From JAVBJN01 sp031546985 (GTDB lineage Bacteria > Bacteroidota > Bacteroidia > Chitinophagales > Chitinophagaceae): 62,267 bases of DNA. The stretch lies in assembly GCA_031546985.1 (NCBI GenBank), contig JAVBJN010000027.1, positions 1-62,267 on the forward strand, in the 5' to 3' direction. Position 1 is the stretch's first letter; every line of letters begins with the position of its first letter. The position numbers and the translations under genes are program-made. Under the pieces are notes generated by a model. That model saw only the letters and a program-made list of their open reading frames with translations, was not told the DNA's origin and made no database searches. Below are positions 1 to 8,209 of this stretch, piece by piece.

Positions 1-419
1 TCCCGCAGATTTCCGCAGATCGAAAACCACCGCAGATTACGCAGATCTCCTTCTCGAGTATTTCTGCTGTGTCCCCATATATGGCGGGACAGGCTGTTGT
101 GAGCAAATCCCTCACGAACTTTCCCGCAGATTTACGCAGATGACAAACCACCGCAGATTACGCAGATCTCCGTCGCGAGTATTTCTGCTGTGGCCCCGCA
201 TATGGCGGGGCAGGCTGCTGCGTGAAACCCACTCGCACGAACCGCCGTGCCTCCGCGTCGCCGTGAGCTTCCAGAAGTCAAAGGTGAAAGGTCAAAAGTC
301 AATGGTGAAAGAGTATTTCCTTGCGCCTCCGATTTCCCTGCGTCTTTTCGTGCAACCCATTTGCACGAAATCCAACTACACCTAACCGGAGTTTTCTTAA
401 TTTGCGCTTCTTAAGCATT
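1..419. repeat. Two tandem copies of dispersed repeat family R1 upstream of the ABC ATPase
   Basis: No credible gene is seen here. The word CGCAGATTACGCAGATC recurs at about 32-50 and 152-170, each time followed by a GAGTATTTCTGCTGTG segment and a GC-rich palindromic stretch ending in CAGGCTG. The two copies are about 120 bp apart. The same words, in the opposite orientation, occur at 1220-1275, 26600-27060 and 61070-61175. Short open frames in this stretch are by-products of the repeat. The last 80 bases lead into the ABC ATPase gene, and no clear promoter was recognised. Confidence 0.75.
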
Positions 420-1181
420 ATGGAAAACACCATCATCAAAGTAGAACAACTGGTAAAGCGCTACGGCGATTTTACTGCCGTTAATGGCTTGTCTTTCGAC
501 GTAAAAGAAGGCGAGATCTTTGGCCTGCTGGGCCCCAACGGCGCCGGTAAAACCTCTACACTCGAAATTATCGAAACCCTGCGACCCAAAACTTCGGGTA
601 AAGTATATGTAGATGGACTGGATCTGGATACGCACCCTTCTGAAATCAAGAAGAGGATTGGAGTACAATTACAGGCAGCCGGTTTTTACCCTAAGCTGAA
701 CCTGAAAGAACTCATTGAACTGTTTGCCGGATTGTATAACCGTAAGGTAGACCCAATGGACTTTCTGCGCATGGTAAACCTGGAAGATAAAGCAAAGAGC
801 GAATACAAGGCCTTATCGGGCGGGCAGAAGCAACGCTTTTCCATCTCTACCACACTGATTAACCAACCCCGCATCATTTTCCTGGATGAGCCGTCTACAG
901 GGCTTGACCCGCAGGCGCGCCGTAACCTGTGGGAACTGATCAAAGATATTCGCGCCAAAGGAACAACCGTTGTAATTACCACCCACTACATGGAAGAGGC
1001 CGAAGCCCTGTGTGACCGTTGCGCCATTGTAGATTCGGGTAAAATCATTGCTTTGGACACGCCTGCAGGCTTGATAGATGATTTGCTGGCCAGTGGCTTT
1101 GAAGCCCGTAAAGTGGTAAAAGAAGCCAACCTGGAGGATGTGTTCATTCACCTTACAGGTAAGGCTTTGAGAGAAGATTAA
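420..1181 (+). CDS. ABC transporter ATP-binding protein (CcmA/DrrA type), orphan
   Basis: This is a 253-residue nucleotide-binding subunit of an ABC exporter or multidrug-type transporter, acting at the inner face of the inner membrane. Walker A (GPNGAGKT, residues 38-45), the signature LSGGQ (132-136), Walker B IIFLDE (152-157) and an H-loop (ITTHYMEEAE) are all intact, so it should hydrolyse ATP. A longer open frame begins at 321, but the ATG at 420 gives the conserved family N-terminus; the upstream residues come from non-coding repeat. No permease gene lies downstream, where a repeat stretch follows, so the partner must be upstream of the window or elsewhere. The substrate cannot be predicted. 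Confidence 0.93.
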   Translation: MENTIIKVEQLVKRYGDFTAVNGLSFDVKEGEIFGLLGPNGAGKTSTLEIIETLRPKTSGKVYVDGLDLDTHPSEIKKRIGVQLQAAGFYPKLNLKELIELFAGLYNRKVDPMDFLRMVNLEDKAKSEYKALSGGQKQRFSISTTLINQPRIIFLDEPSTGLDPQARRNLWELIKDIRAKGTTVVITTHYMEEAEALCDRCAIVDSGKIIALDTPAGLIDDLLASGFEARKVVKEANLEDVFIHLTGKALRED

Positions 1182-1521
1182 TAAAAGGGTATACTCGCAG
1201 CGGCGTAAAGGTACAGTTGAAGAAATCTGCGGGATCTGCGGTGGTTTTCGATCTGCGAAAATCTGCGGGAAATATTTTACGAAGGGCCTTCGACAAGCTC
1301 AGGCACCTAAGTTTTTAATCAAAGGGAATAGCAAAGGACGAATCTGAGGCATTTACCGGAAATGTTTTCTCACGACGGCACAAAGGCACGGCAAGGGGAA
1401 AGCGTTGCAGGAAGATTATAGAATGGGTGGATTTAAGGATTAGTTCTCGTAAAGCTACCAGGAAACAATGCATAACCTGATTAGCACATTTTTCCATTGA
1501 ATCATTTTCACATTAAAGCAT
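1182..1521. repeat. Intergenic stretch with R1 and R4 repeat copies
   Basis: This 340-bp gap has no convincing gene. It contains one R1 copy in inverted orientation (about 1220-1275, with GATCTGCGG and AATCTGCGGGAAA words) and an R4 word, CTTCGACAAGCTCAG, at about 1288-1302. The remaining 200 bases before the next gene show nothing recognisable. Confidence 0.65.
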
Positions 1522-2061
1522 ATGGATCTCGAACAACTCAAATACCCCATAGGCCGGTTTCAGCAACCACCTGAGTTTACACCGCAACTGATCAAAGGCT
1601 GGATCAAAGAGATAGCAGCGCTTCCTTCCTGGCTTGATGCGCTGGTGCAAAACCTGGATGCGGGACACCTGGAAATTCCTTACCGCGAAGGCGGATGGAA
1701 CACCACACAGGTCATTCACCACCTGGCCGATAGCCACATGAATGCCTTTACCCGAACCAAACTGGCGCTTACCGAAGACAATCCTACCATTAAACCCTAC
1801 GATGAAGCTGCCTGGGCCGAATTGTACGATGCTAAAATACTGCCGCTCAATTACTCTCTTACATTACTGCACGCCTTGCACTACCGCTGGACGATGCTCC
1901 TGGAGCGACTTACAGAAGCACAGCTGGAGCGTACTTTCTTTCATCCGGAGCACCAGCGCAGTATGTCTATAAAAGAGCAGATTGCACTATATGCCTGGCA
2001 CGGCAAGCACCATACCGAGCATATCCTAAGCCTTCGCAGGCGCATGGGTTGGGTGATGTAG
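1522..2061 (+). CDS. YfiT/DinB-fold putative metal-dependent hydrolase or bacillithiol transferase
   Basis: This 179-residue protein has the four-helix DinB/YfiT fold. The three metal-ligand histidines of the family are visible: one in the HHLADSH segment (residues 66-67) and two in the late HxxxH segment (160 and 164). Family members bind a divalent metal, and some transfer bacillithiol to electrophiles. The exact reaction here is not predictable, and bacillithiol use is an inference from homology. It is a cytoplasmic single gene, convergent with the collagen-like gene and separated from it by a bidirectional terminator. Confidence 0.88.
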   Translation: MDLEQLKYPIGRFQQPPEFTPQLIKGWIKEIAALPSWLDALVQNLDAGHLEIPYREGGWNTTQVIHHLADSHMNAFTRTKLALTEDNPTIKPYDEAAWAELYDAKILPLNYSLTLLHALHYRWTMLLERLTEAQLERTFFHPEHQRSMSIKEQIALYAWHGKHHTEHILSLRRRMGWVM

Positions 2062-2155
2062 GTAGGTGTAGGTGGCTGAGCCCTGCATGGGCGGGACAGG
2101 CTCTGTCGAAGCCCCGCACGTGTGACGAACAGGTCTAAGCAAAACAATATTAAAG

Positions 2156-2187
2156 AAAAGCTGCATCCCCTCAGGAATGCAGCTTTT
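2156..2187. terminator. Bidirectional Rho-independent terminator
   Basis: An 11-bp perfect stem (AAAAGCTGCAT pairing with ATGCAGCTTTT) encloses a 10-nt loop and has A/T tails on both sides. It sits between the convergent YfiT gene and the collagen-like gene and can serve both. Just upstream (about 2082-2125) is a degenerate R4-type palindromic repeat. Confidence 0.85.
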
Positions 2188-2213
2188 TAAGTTATATGAT
2201 ATTGTAGCTGAAC

Positions 2214-4247
2214 TTATTTCAGTTCCGCGCCAGCCACATGTTTCTTGTCTGGTTTTGCGGCGTTTTCTTTAGAAGGTTTTTCCACCGGAGTTACTACAGC
2301 GCCGGATTTACCAATGGTTGATGGCGATTTAGGTGTAGTGAGGCTACCAATGCTGCGGTCTTCGCCCACGCCCCATTCTTTGGCATGCAGGTAGTATCCT
2401 TTGAACTCTGGTTCTTTTTCTACCTCTGGTACTACACGATGCGCGTTGGCATATTTATCATGACGTACACCGGTTACCTGCCAGCTTACTTTTACATTAG
2501 GCTGGTTGGTTTGAATGGTAAACTGGTTGTTGTCTACTTCTTTTGATACAATAGCTTGAGCAAAAGTACCAATCACCGTAAGCTGGTAACGGAAATCCTG
2601 GTTCAGCGCTTCAAAATAATCGGGCAGGGTAACGGTTACATACCCGCTGCCATCAGTAGTCGCATTGCCATTGTAGATGTTGAGCATGTCCGGACTTTCC
2701 ACAAAGCTGTGGTACAGGTATTTGTTTGCAGGATCGAGCGGGTGGTCAATTTTAAAGGTACCACTACCTTTAGCGATAGATCCGGTGATTTGTACATTAC
2801 CAGAGAAGTAACCCGCGTAGTTGGTGGTAGCGCCGGTTGCGTAACCGTACACACCATAACGGGTAGTTGGGGCAGCAGCGCCGCCAATGGTATTGGCATA
2901 GCCGTATACACCATAGCTGTTACCACCACCGGTAGTTGCAGCAAAGGATGCTGCTTTATTGTAACCAACCACACCAATACCGTTTACAGAAGCGCCTTCC
3001 ACACCGGCAGTGTTGGCAGAGCCATACACCCCAATATCCTGGTTGCCTGTTGTAAAGGTGGCATTTACATCCTGGTTGTTAACACCATTGTAACCGATAC
3101 CCTGCACGCCAGTACCGTAATTGGAGCCATTGTAGCTACCCATTACACCGGCTTTTAAACAGCCCTGTGCGGTATAAGAATAACCGTAAATGGCCGACAT
3201 GGTATCAATGGCCGGTACAGGTGTTGCCGGCTGAATAACAGACAAACGGTTGGTAGGCGTGCTGGTACCAAAACCAGAAGCACCGGTGCTTACAATAATA
3301 CCACGGCCGGTAACGCCGCCATCAAAGAAACCGGCTACGCCAGCTCCGGTGGCTACACCCCAGATACCGTTACCTGTGCCTGTGCTTACACCTACTGTAC
3401 CACCCAGGGTACCGGTAGACAAACCATACACACCATTCTGCGTGCCGCTCACACCAATTACACCAATACCGGTAGTAGACTCACCATAAATAGAACCTGC
3501 GGTAGCGATAGAAGTAGCAGGTGTACCGGTAAGTGTACCTCGAATGGTATTGCCAATGGCACCGGCAGTAACCTGTAATTTAATATTGGGAGAAAGGGTT
3601 GGTGTATTTAACCCCATAGAAGTACCATCATCGGTAAGTTGGGAATTGCCTCCGGCATTGGCGCCGGTAAATTTAACGAGCGTGTTGGTTGTGCCCGTCA
3701 TGTTGGCGCTACCAGCGGGTCCGGCTGGGCCCACAGGGCCTTGTATACCAGGAAGCCCGGTAAGGCCGGTTAAACCCTGTATACCTTGTGGGCCTTGCGG
3801 TCCGGCGGGGCCTTGATTACCTTGTGGCCCTGCAGGACCAGCAGCGCTATTGGCGGCATACATGGCATAGGGCACAGTAAGCAGGGCGGTAGTGCCCAGG
3901 TCGGTATAAGAAGAGCCGCCTGCGGGGTCCATTTCTACTTTAATAAATTTAGATACACCTGCCCAGCTGATCGCACTGAATGTGCCGCTAATGGGTGAGC
4001 CTGCACCGATGGGAGCTGTGTACAAACCGTAGCCGTTGGTGTTTACACTATGCGTTTCTACATAAATAGGGCTTCCCGTGCCCGGGCTGTCGATAATGGA
4101 AATGCGCAGCGACATGGCCTGGTTAGCGATGGGGTTGCCTGAACCATTGCGGGCAATACCCTGGTAATTGAATTTGGCAGGCTGGGCCGAAGTGAAAACG
4201 CTGAACGCCAATAAGCCGGCCGAGAGTAGACATAAAAACTTTTTCAT
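2214..4247 (-). CDS. Secreted protein with collagen-like G-x-y tract and repeated VYGYA-type motifs
   Basis: This is a 677-residue exported protein. A signal peptide occupies about residues 1-21 (cleavage near TSAQP). Residues 22-135 form a conserved N-terminal domain common in Bacteroidetes surface proteins (it begins KFNYQGIARN). Residues 137-179 are a collagen-like run of G-x-y triplets rich in GPAGPQG. The middle, about 185-500, is glycine- and threonine-rich with many repeated GVYGYA/GVVG/IYGES motifs, suggesting a beta-solenoid or fibre. A conserved module around FKIDHPLDPANKY and a charged, lysine-rich tail end the protein. No T9SS sorting domain was recognised. It is likely a surface fibre or adhesin; function unknown. 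Confidence 0.85.
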   Translation of the reverse strand: MKKFLCLLSAGLLAFSVFTSAQPAKFNYQGIARNGSGNPIANQAMSLRISIIDSPGTGSPIYVETHSVNTNGYGLYTAPIGAGSPISGTFSAISWAGVSKFIKVEMDPAGGSSYTDLGTTALLTVPYAMYAANSAAGPAGPQGNQGPAGPQGPQGIQGLTGLTGLPGIQGPVGPAGPAGSANMTGTTNTLVKFTGANAGGNSQLTDDGTSMGLNTPTLSPNIKLQVTAGAIGNTIRGTLTGTPATSIATAGSIYGESTTGIGVIGVSGTQNGVYGLSTGTLGGTVGVSTGTGNGIWGVATGAGVAGFFDGGVTGRGIIVSTGASGFGTSTPTNRLSVIQPATPVPAIDTMSAIYGYSYTAQGCLKAGVMGSYNGSNYGTGVQGIGYNGVNNQDVNATFTTGNQDIGVYGSANTAGVEGASVNGIGVVGYNKAASFAATTGGGNSYGVYGYANTIGGAAAPTTRYGVYGYATGATTNYAGYFSGNVQITGSIAKGSGTFKIDHPLDPANKYLYHSFVESPDMLNIYNGNATTDGSGYVTVTLPDYFEALNQDFRYQLTVIGTFAQAIVSKEVDNNQFTIQTNQPNVKVSWQVTGVRHDKYANAHRVVPEVEKEPEFKGYYLHAKEWGVGEDRSIGSLTTPKSPSTIGKSGAVVTPVEKPSKENAAKPDKKHVAGAELK

Positions 4248-4572
4248 GTTGTTAGGTTTAATAAATGATCAATGCTTGAACAAGGTTTGTGCATGGGCAC
4301 ACCAGCATAAAGATGTCTGGCTAACCAGGTCGGGTTAAAATTTTGGTCAAGTTAGAGCAATGAAAAATCCTGTAAAGCCTTAATGAGTTAGTGGCCGATT
4401 TTGGCGTTTTTGTGGCAGAAAGAAAAGAATAACTGGTGAAGCAGAGGGGGTAGGTAAATTCAACTTTGTAGGGTCAAAAGCTTCAAAATGATGAAGGTAC
4501 GTACCGTAAATGTTGGAATTGGAGAAGGGAAATATGTCTGAAAAGCAAAAAAAAGCTGCACGGAGGCAGCCT
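4248..4572. other. Intergenic region: leader of the collagen-like gene and 3' region of an outer membrane gene
   Basis: This 325-bp gap holds the leader of the minus-strand collagen-like gene (about 4248-4400) and the terminator of the next minus-strand gene. An 86-codon open frame (4380-4640, minus) overlaps the 3' end of that gene and the terminator and is judged spurious. No repeat family member was seen. Confidence 0.5.
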
Positions 4573-4574
4573 TT
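4548..4574 (-). terminator. Terminator of outer membrane barrel gene 1
   Basis: Read on the minus strand, a GCAGC/GCTGC stem extended by AAA/TTT pairs is followed by a run of eight T. It starts at the stop codon of the gene ending at 4573. Confidence 0.7.
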
Positions 4575-5253
4575 AGAATTTTCGGATAACGGAGCAGTTG
4601 AGTGCTGCGTTCCATAACCGGATGTGGCCGTTTTGATCATTTTCCGATCCTGTGATATCGTATTGGAAAGAGGGTGCTACTCGAACGGCTATATTTGCAG
4701 GAAGCGCTAGCGACACGCCCACACCTGCCTGCACTGCCAGTTTGTATGCAGCAGCATAGGTGTTTTTGCTTTCAAATTCGTTGTCTGGTGTAGAAAGCCC
4801 GGATGTGTTGCCTTCATTTTTGGAGTGCAGTAGTACACCATTAATTAATCCGCCTGATGCGTATAAACTGATAAATGGCATCCGCAAAAAAGTATAATTC
4901 ACCAGCATGGGTACGTTTAGGTACGTGTATTTTTTACTGTACCGGTAAATACCCGGAGTAGTGCTGTATTGCATAGTAATGGAAATGTCTTTGCTTTTGT
5001 ACCCCGCCAGTTGCAGCAAAAGACCGGTTTCGATCTGTAGCCTTCGGGTAATATTCATACCCCCGCACACCCCGGCAGAGAAACCAAAAGCTGGCACCTC
5101 TTTTTCATTCACATTTTCGATATACCATTGTGCGAACCCTGTTACATTACGGTAATGCAGTTCCGGTGCGGCTTTAATGCCCAGGTAAAAATCGTGCGCT
5201 TGTGTCTGCATTGCGCAGGTTATGCCACTAATCAGTAAGAATGCTTTTTTCAT
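4573..5253 (-). CDS. Outer membrane beta-barrel protein, paralogue 1 of 3
   Basis: This 226-residue protein begins with a signal peptide (about residues 1-19, ending TQAH) and continues as alternating amphipathic strands typical of the PorT/OMP_b-brl group. A stretch near the N-terminus (GIKAAPELHYRNV) and the last residues (NAALNCSVIRKF, ending in aromatic Phe) match its two upstream neighbours almost word for word. The three genes are therefore tandem duplicates. The final Phe is a classical outer membrane insertion signal. The role could be transport, adhesion or structure; nothing in the sequence decides. Confidence 0.85.
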   Translation of the reverse strand: MKKAFLLISGITCAMQTQAHDFYLGIKAAPELHYRNVTGFAQWYIENVNEKEVPAFGFSAGVCGGMNITRRLQIETGLLLQLAGYKSKDISITMQYSTTPGIYRYSKKYTYLNVPMLVNYTFLRMPFISLYASGGLINGVLLHSKNEGNTSGLSTPDNEFESKNTYAAAYKLAVQAGVGVSLALPANIAVRVAPSFQYDITGSENDQNGHIRLWNAALNCSVIRKF

Positions 5254-5301
5254 ATTTTAATGGTTAGTTTGTAAGGAGATAGGTTGATTGATTGAGGGGA
5301 C

Positions 5302-6003
5302 TTAACGTTTGTAAATAACCGAGCAGTTAAGCCCCGTGTTCCAAAAATATCCTTTTGCTGCGGAGTTTTTATTCCATCCTGCAATAATATCGTATTGGAA
5401 ACTTGGCGCGGCTCGTATATAAAGCTTGGGCGCCACATTAAACTCTGCACCTACCGATGCCATGGCAGCCAGTTTGTAACCTTCGGCAAAAATTATATCA
5501 TCAGTAACGCGGGAGGTTTGCCCCTGTTGGTTGGTGCGTGTTCCCTTCCGTTCAGAACCTATAAGAATACTGTTCACCACACCGGCAGATGCATAAAAAT
5601 TAAAGCGCGAAACACTTACAACCTTATAGTTTACCATAAGCGGTATGTTGATATAGTAGAGCCGGAATTTTTCTTCAAATGAGGTGGTAGCCGGTGCTCC
5701 GGGATCTATCGAAATAATATAAGGCTTGGTATTAAAACCTGCCATCTGTAAGGCCAGGTTGGCTTCCAGTGATAGCCTTTTGCTCAATGATATGCCACCT
5801 GTAATGCCAATAGAGCAGCCAAATGCTCCGGTAACACTATTGTTGAGTTCGTCGATACCTCTTTTTAAAGAAGGGTCGCTGGTATTGGATTTGAAGGTAA
5901 CGGAATGCAGTTCAGGCGCCGCTGTAAGACCCGTATAAATTTTTTGGGCATTGGCTTGTATCACACCTGTTAAGCAGCAGGCTAAAAGCATGGTTTTTCT
6001 CAT
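5302..6003 (-). CDS. Outer membrane beta-barrel protein, paralogue 2 of 3
   Basis: This is a 233-residue protein when started at the ATG at 6003 (MRKTMLLACC), which gives a proper signal peptide ending NAQ. An open frame continues upstream to 6120, but it overlaps the 3' end of the neighbouring gene and lacks export features. It shares the TAAPELHSV start region and the NTGLNCSVIYKR ending with its neighbours, but ends in Lys-Arg instead of Lys-Phe. The loss of the terminal aromatic residue is a small difference that could weaken Bam-complex recognition. Function unknown. Confidence 0.85.
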   Translation of the reverse strand: MRKTMLLACCLTGVIQANAQKIYTGLTAAPELHSVTFKSNTSDPSLKRGIDELNNSVTGAFGCSIGITGGISLSKRLSLEANLALQMAGFNTKPYIISIDPGAPATTSFEEKFRLYYINIPLMVNYKVVSVSRFNFYASAGVVNSILIGSERKGTRTNQQGQTSRVTDDIIFAEGYKLAAMASVGAEFNVAPKLYIRAAPSFQYDIIAGWNKNSAAKGYFWNTGLNCSVIYKR

Positions 6004-6031
6004 GTATCTGTGGTTTAGTAAAATAATCGGG

Positions 6032-6784
6032 TTAGAATTTGCGGATAACGGAGCAGTTGAGGCCCGCATCGCGCAGGAAGGTTTTAACAGGGCCTTCCGT
6101 TTTTTCGGCGTAGAGTACATCGAATTGGAATGATGGCGCTATTCTCAGGTGGAAATGTTGTAGAAAGGGCATTTCTGCACCTACGCTAAAGACGGCGGCC
6201 AGCTTGTAACCACGGGCGTCGGTATTGTCTGTCGTGCTTGTTGGACCTGTATACGTGTGCGGGTTTGTCATTTTAAGTTTGTTGGTTGCCGCAAGTTTAA
6301 AACTATTGATGATGCCCGCCGATCCATAAAAACGGGTGCCAATCTTGTCTGAAAACCGGCAGTTAACAACAACCGGAATATTCAGGTAAGTGAAATGCTG
6401 CTGGTAAGTAAATATCGCGGCACCTTTAAACATACCGTATACCGGAATTCTCTCTGCCCAGGGCGTGCTTATGTTTAAGCCCTGCGAATTATAACCCGCA
6501 CGCTGGATCTGTAAGCCACTCTCTATCTCTAATCTGTCGGTTACATTGATGCCTCCTGTAATACCGGCGGTATAACCAAAGGTCTCCACTTCTATTTGGT
6601 TTCGCCGCGCTTTATAATCCTGCAGCGCATCAGGCGCCCAAACACCTCTGTAATGCAGCTCCGGTGCTACTTTTACGCCCATGTAACCTTCGCGGGCACT
6701 GGCTTGCATAATGCCACTCATGGCGCACACCAGCGTGGTTATTTTTATAAAACAGCTTGCGTTTTTCAAAAAGTATACAGCCAA
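6032..6784 (-). CDS. Outer membrane beta-barrel protein, paralogue 3 of 3
   Basis: This 250-residue protein is the most upstream gene of the minus-strand trio. It has a signal peptide of about 29 residues (ending QASA), the shared KVAPELHYRGV segment and the shared DAGLNCSVIRKF ending with a terminal Phe. Alternating hydrophobic residues support a beta-barrel. Gaps of 28 bp (to paralogue 2) and 48 bp (paralogue 2 to 1) suggest co-transcription. The upstream promoter probably lies between 6785 and 6818. Confidence 0.85.
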   Translation of the reverse strand: MAVYFLKNASCFIKITTLVCAMSGIMQASAREGYMGVKVAPELHYRGVWAPDALQDYKARRNQIEVETFGYTAGITGGINVTDRLEIESGLQIQRAGYNSQGLNISTPWAERIPVYGMFKGAAIFTYQQHFTYLNIPVVVNCRFSDKIGTRFYGSAGIINSFKLAATNKLKMTNPHTYTGPTSTTDNTDARGYKLAAVFSVGAEMPFLQHFHLRIAPSFQFDVLYAEKTEGPVKTFLRDAGLNCSVIRKF

Positions 6785-6818
6785 AGGGTATGGGTGATTT
6801 AAATTAATCGTGCAATAA

Positions 6819-6850
6819 AAAAGCCTTCCGTATCAAAACGGAAGGCTTTT
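6819..6850 (-). terminator. Terminator of the 6871-7314 lipoprotein gene
   Basis: A 13-bp perfect stem (AAAAGCCTTCCGT pairing with ACGGAAGGCTTTT) with a short loop. On the minus strand it follows the lipoprotein stop codon by about 20 bases and is followed by a T-rich tail. Confidence 0.88.
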
Positions 6851-6870
6851 GGAAATATTGTTTAAAACAA

Positions 6871-7314
6871 CTAGCGGTTGGCCGATTTCATTTTCATGAT
6901 TACCAGGCCATCGTTGGATTTCAGATCCATATAATTTTCTCTGAGCTGGGTAATGGTATAATCTGTGGCTTGGATGGTACCGGAAGCATCCGGCATTTTC
7001 AAACGCAGTTTTTCATTGTTTTCCCAAAACTCCCAGTTGCCTCTGTTTTGGTAATATTCTGTTTTACCGGAAGCGGAAGTCACCTGCCAGCTATAGGTAA
7101 CGCTACCATCAGCAGCCAGGTTAAGGCGGTCCTGTTGGTGCAGATCAGTCCTGTTTTCGCTGTTTTCCTGGTAAAAAGTGTATCTCCAGGTGTTTACCAC
7201 ACGGGCTTTTTTGCTGCGGAAACTAATAGCAGGACCATCTTCGTATTTTTTACAGGAGGTGAAACCTGCAGCAAGTATAATTGACAAAGCGCCCAGGGCC
7301 AGAACTTTTTTCAT
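6871..7314 (-). CDS. Small lipoprotein, lipocalin-like
   Basis: This 147-residue protein has a lipoprotein signal peptide ending AGFTSC, with lipidation expected at Cys21. The mature part resembles the lipocalin-like proteins common in Bacteroidetes (a W-x-F-x-N and LRL strand pattern, ending LKSNDGLVIMKM). These are small periplasmic or surface lipoproteins of unknown ligand. It is a single gene with its own terminator. Confidence 0.8.
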   Translation of the reverse strand: MKKVLALGALSIILAAGFTSCKKYEDGPAISFRSKKARVVNTWRYTFYQENSENRTDLHQQDRLNLAADGSVTYSWQVTSASGKTEYYQNRGNWEFWENNEKLRLKMPDASGTIQATDYTITQLRENYMDLKSNDGLVIMKMKSANR

Positions 7315-7423
7315 GCGTGTATATTTTTACTATAATCGGGTGATTTATGTACGTTCTTGAACGTTACGGAATAAATAACCCAACCAAAATAATAAATTAT
7401 CTTAAATAAGTACTACTCAGGTT

Positions 7424-8071
7424 TTATTTTTTGCTGCGGAAGTCGCCACGTTTCCAGGATTGGAAGAACTCCGCCCACGCCATCGGACTAAAGATGCGCA
7501 TAGGAGGTTGCTGGCCGTAGTAGTATACTTTCTGGGCCTGCAGGTTCTGGTACACCGCCTGGCTTTCGCGTCCGTCCCGGGCCAGGGTGGCACCCACGGC
7601 TTTCAGGTAGGCATCTTCTGTATTGCGGCGGGCCACTTCAAATTTATCGTCTGGGATGGGCTCGTTCAGGAAGGCATATTCAAATTCCTGGCGGGAGGGT
7701 AGAGGTTTAATAATGGTTTCGGGCAGGTAAAAAGTATCCATCGTCATCAGCTGGATCATCGAAAAGCGGTTGCCTTCCACATTGGGGGAGATCACAAACA
7801 GTTTTTTGCGGAAACCCACCGCGCTGAATTCGAGGGTATCGCCCTTGAACACCACGAGCGAAAACACACCCTGGTAGTTACTGGAGGTACCCGCATGGCG
7901 GTTATACACCACTACGTTTACACCCGGAATGCCGCGAAGACTGTCCGCGGTCATGGTTACACCCGATATCTGGATCAGATTGGGGTTTTGCTCCTGCGCC
8001 TGTGCGCTTTTAGTTAAGAAAAAGGCTCCGATACATAACAAGCCCAGCAAATGTTTAACTCCATGCTTCAT
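7424..8071 (-). CDS. Exported protein with carboxypeptidase-regulatory-like (CarboxypepD_reg) domain
   Basis: This is a 215-residue protein from the ATG at 8071 (MKHGVKHLL), chosen because it gives a clean signal peptide ending SAQAQ; ten extra upstream codons are possible. Residues about 35-105 form a carboxypeptidase-D-regulatory-like beta-sandwich (GVTMTADSLRGIPGVNV, then YQGVFSLVVFKGDTLEFSA). This domain is usually the N-terminal part of TonB receptors but here stands alone. The C-terminal 100 residues are polar with no recognised domain. Probably periplasmic or outer-membrane attached. Confidence 0.8.
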   Translation of the reverse strand: MKHGVKHLLGLLCIGAFFLTKSAQAQEQNPNLIQISGVTMTADSLRGIPGVNVVVYNRHAGTSSNYQGVFSLVVFKGDTLEFSAVGFRKKLFVISPNVEGNRFSMIQLMTMDTFYLPETIIKPLPSRQEFEYAFLNEPIPDDKFEVARRNTEDAYLKAVGATLARDGRESQAVYQNLQAQKVYYYGQQPPMRIFSPMAWAEFFQSWKRGDFRSKK

Positions 8072-8143
8072 ATGACAAATATACTGTTTACTGTAAACCA
8101 TAAAAGGGCTTTTATAGGCAATAGGGGAATATGATAACTCTCA

Positions 8144-8175
8144 TTGGGCAAAGAAAGCCTGAATGACTAACTTTG
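8144..8175 (+). promoter_or_regulatory. Bacteroidetes-type promoter of the mrp operon
   Basis: A -33 element TTGG (8144-8147) is followed after 20 nt by a -7 element TAACTTTG (8168-8175), matching the TTTG/TAnnTTTG consensus of the Bacteroidetes primary sigma factor apart from one base. The start codon of mrp is 35 nt downstream. Confidence 0.65.
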
Positions 8176-8209
8176 CAACGCTTTTACAGCTGTTTTAACT
8201 ATTTTTTAT

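Noticed and set aside
4380..4640. An 86-codon minus-strand frame after the first outer membrane barrel
   Set aside because: It overlaps the 3' end of that gene and the terminator hairpin and shows no domain.
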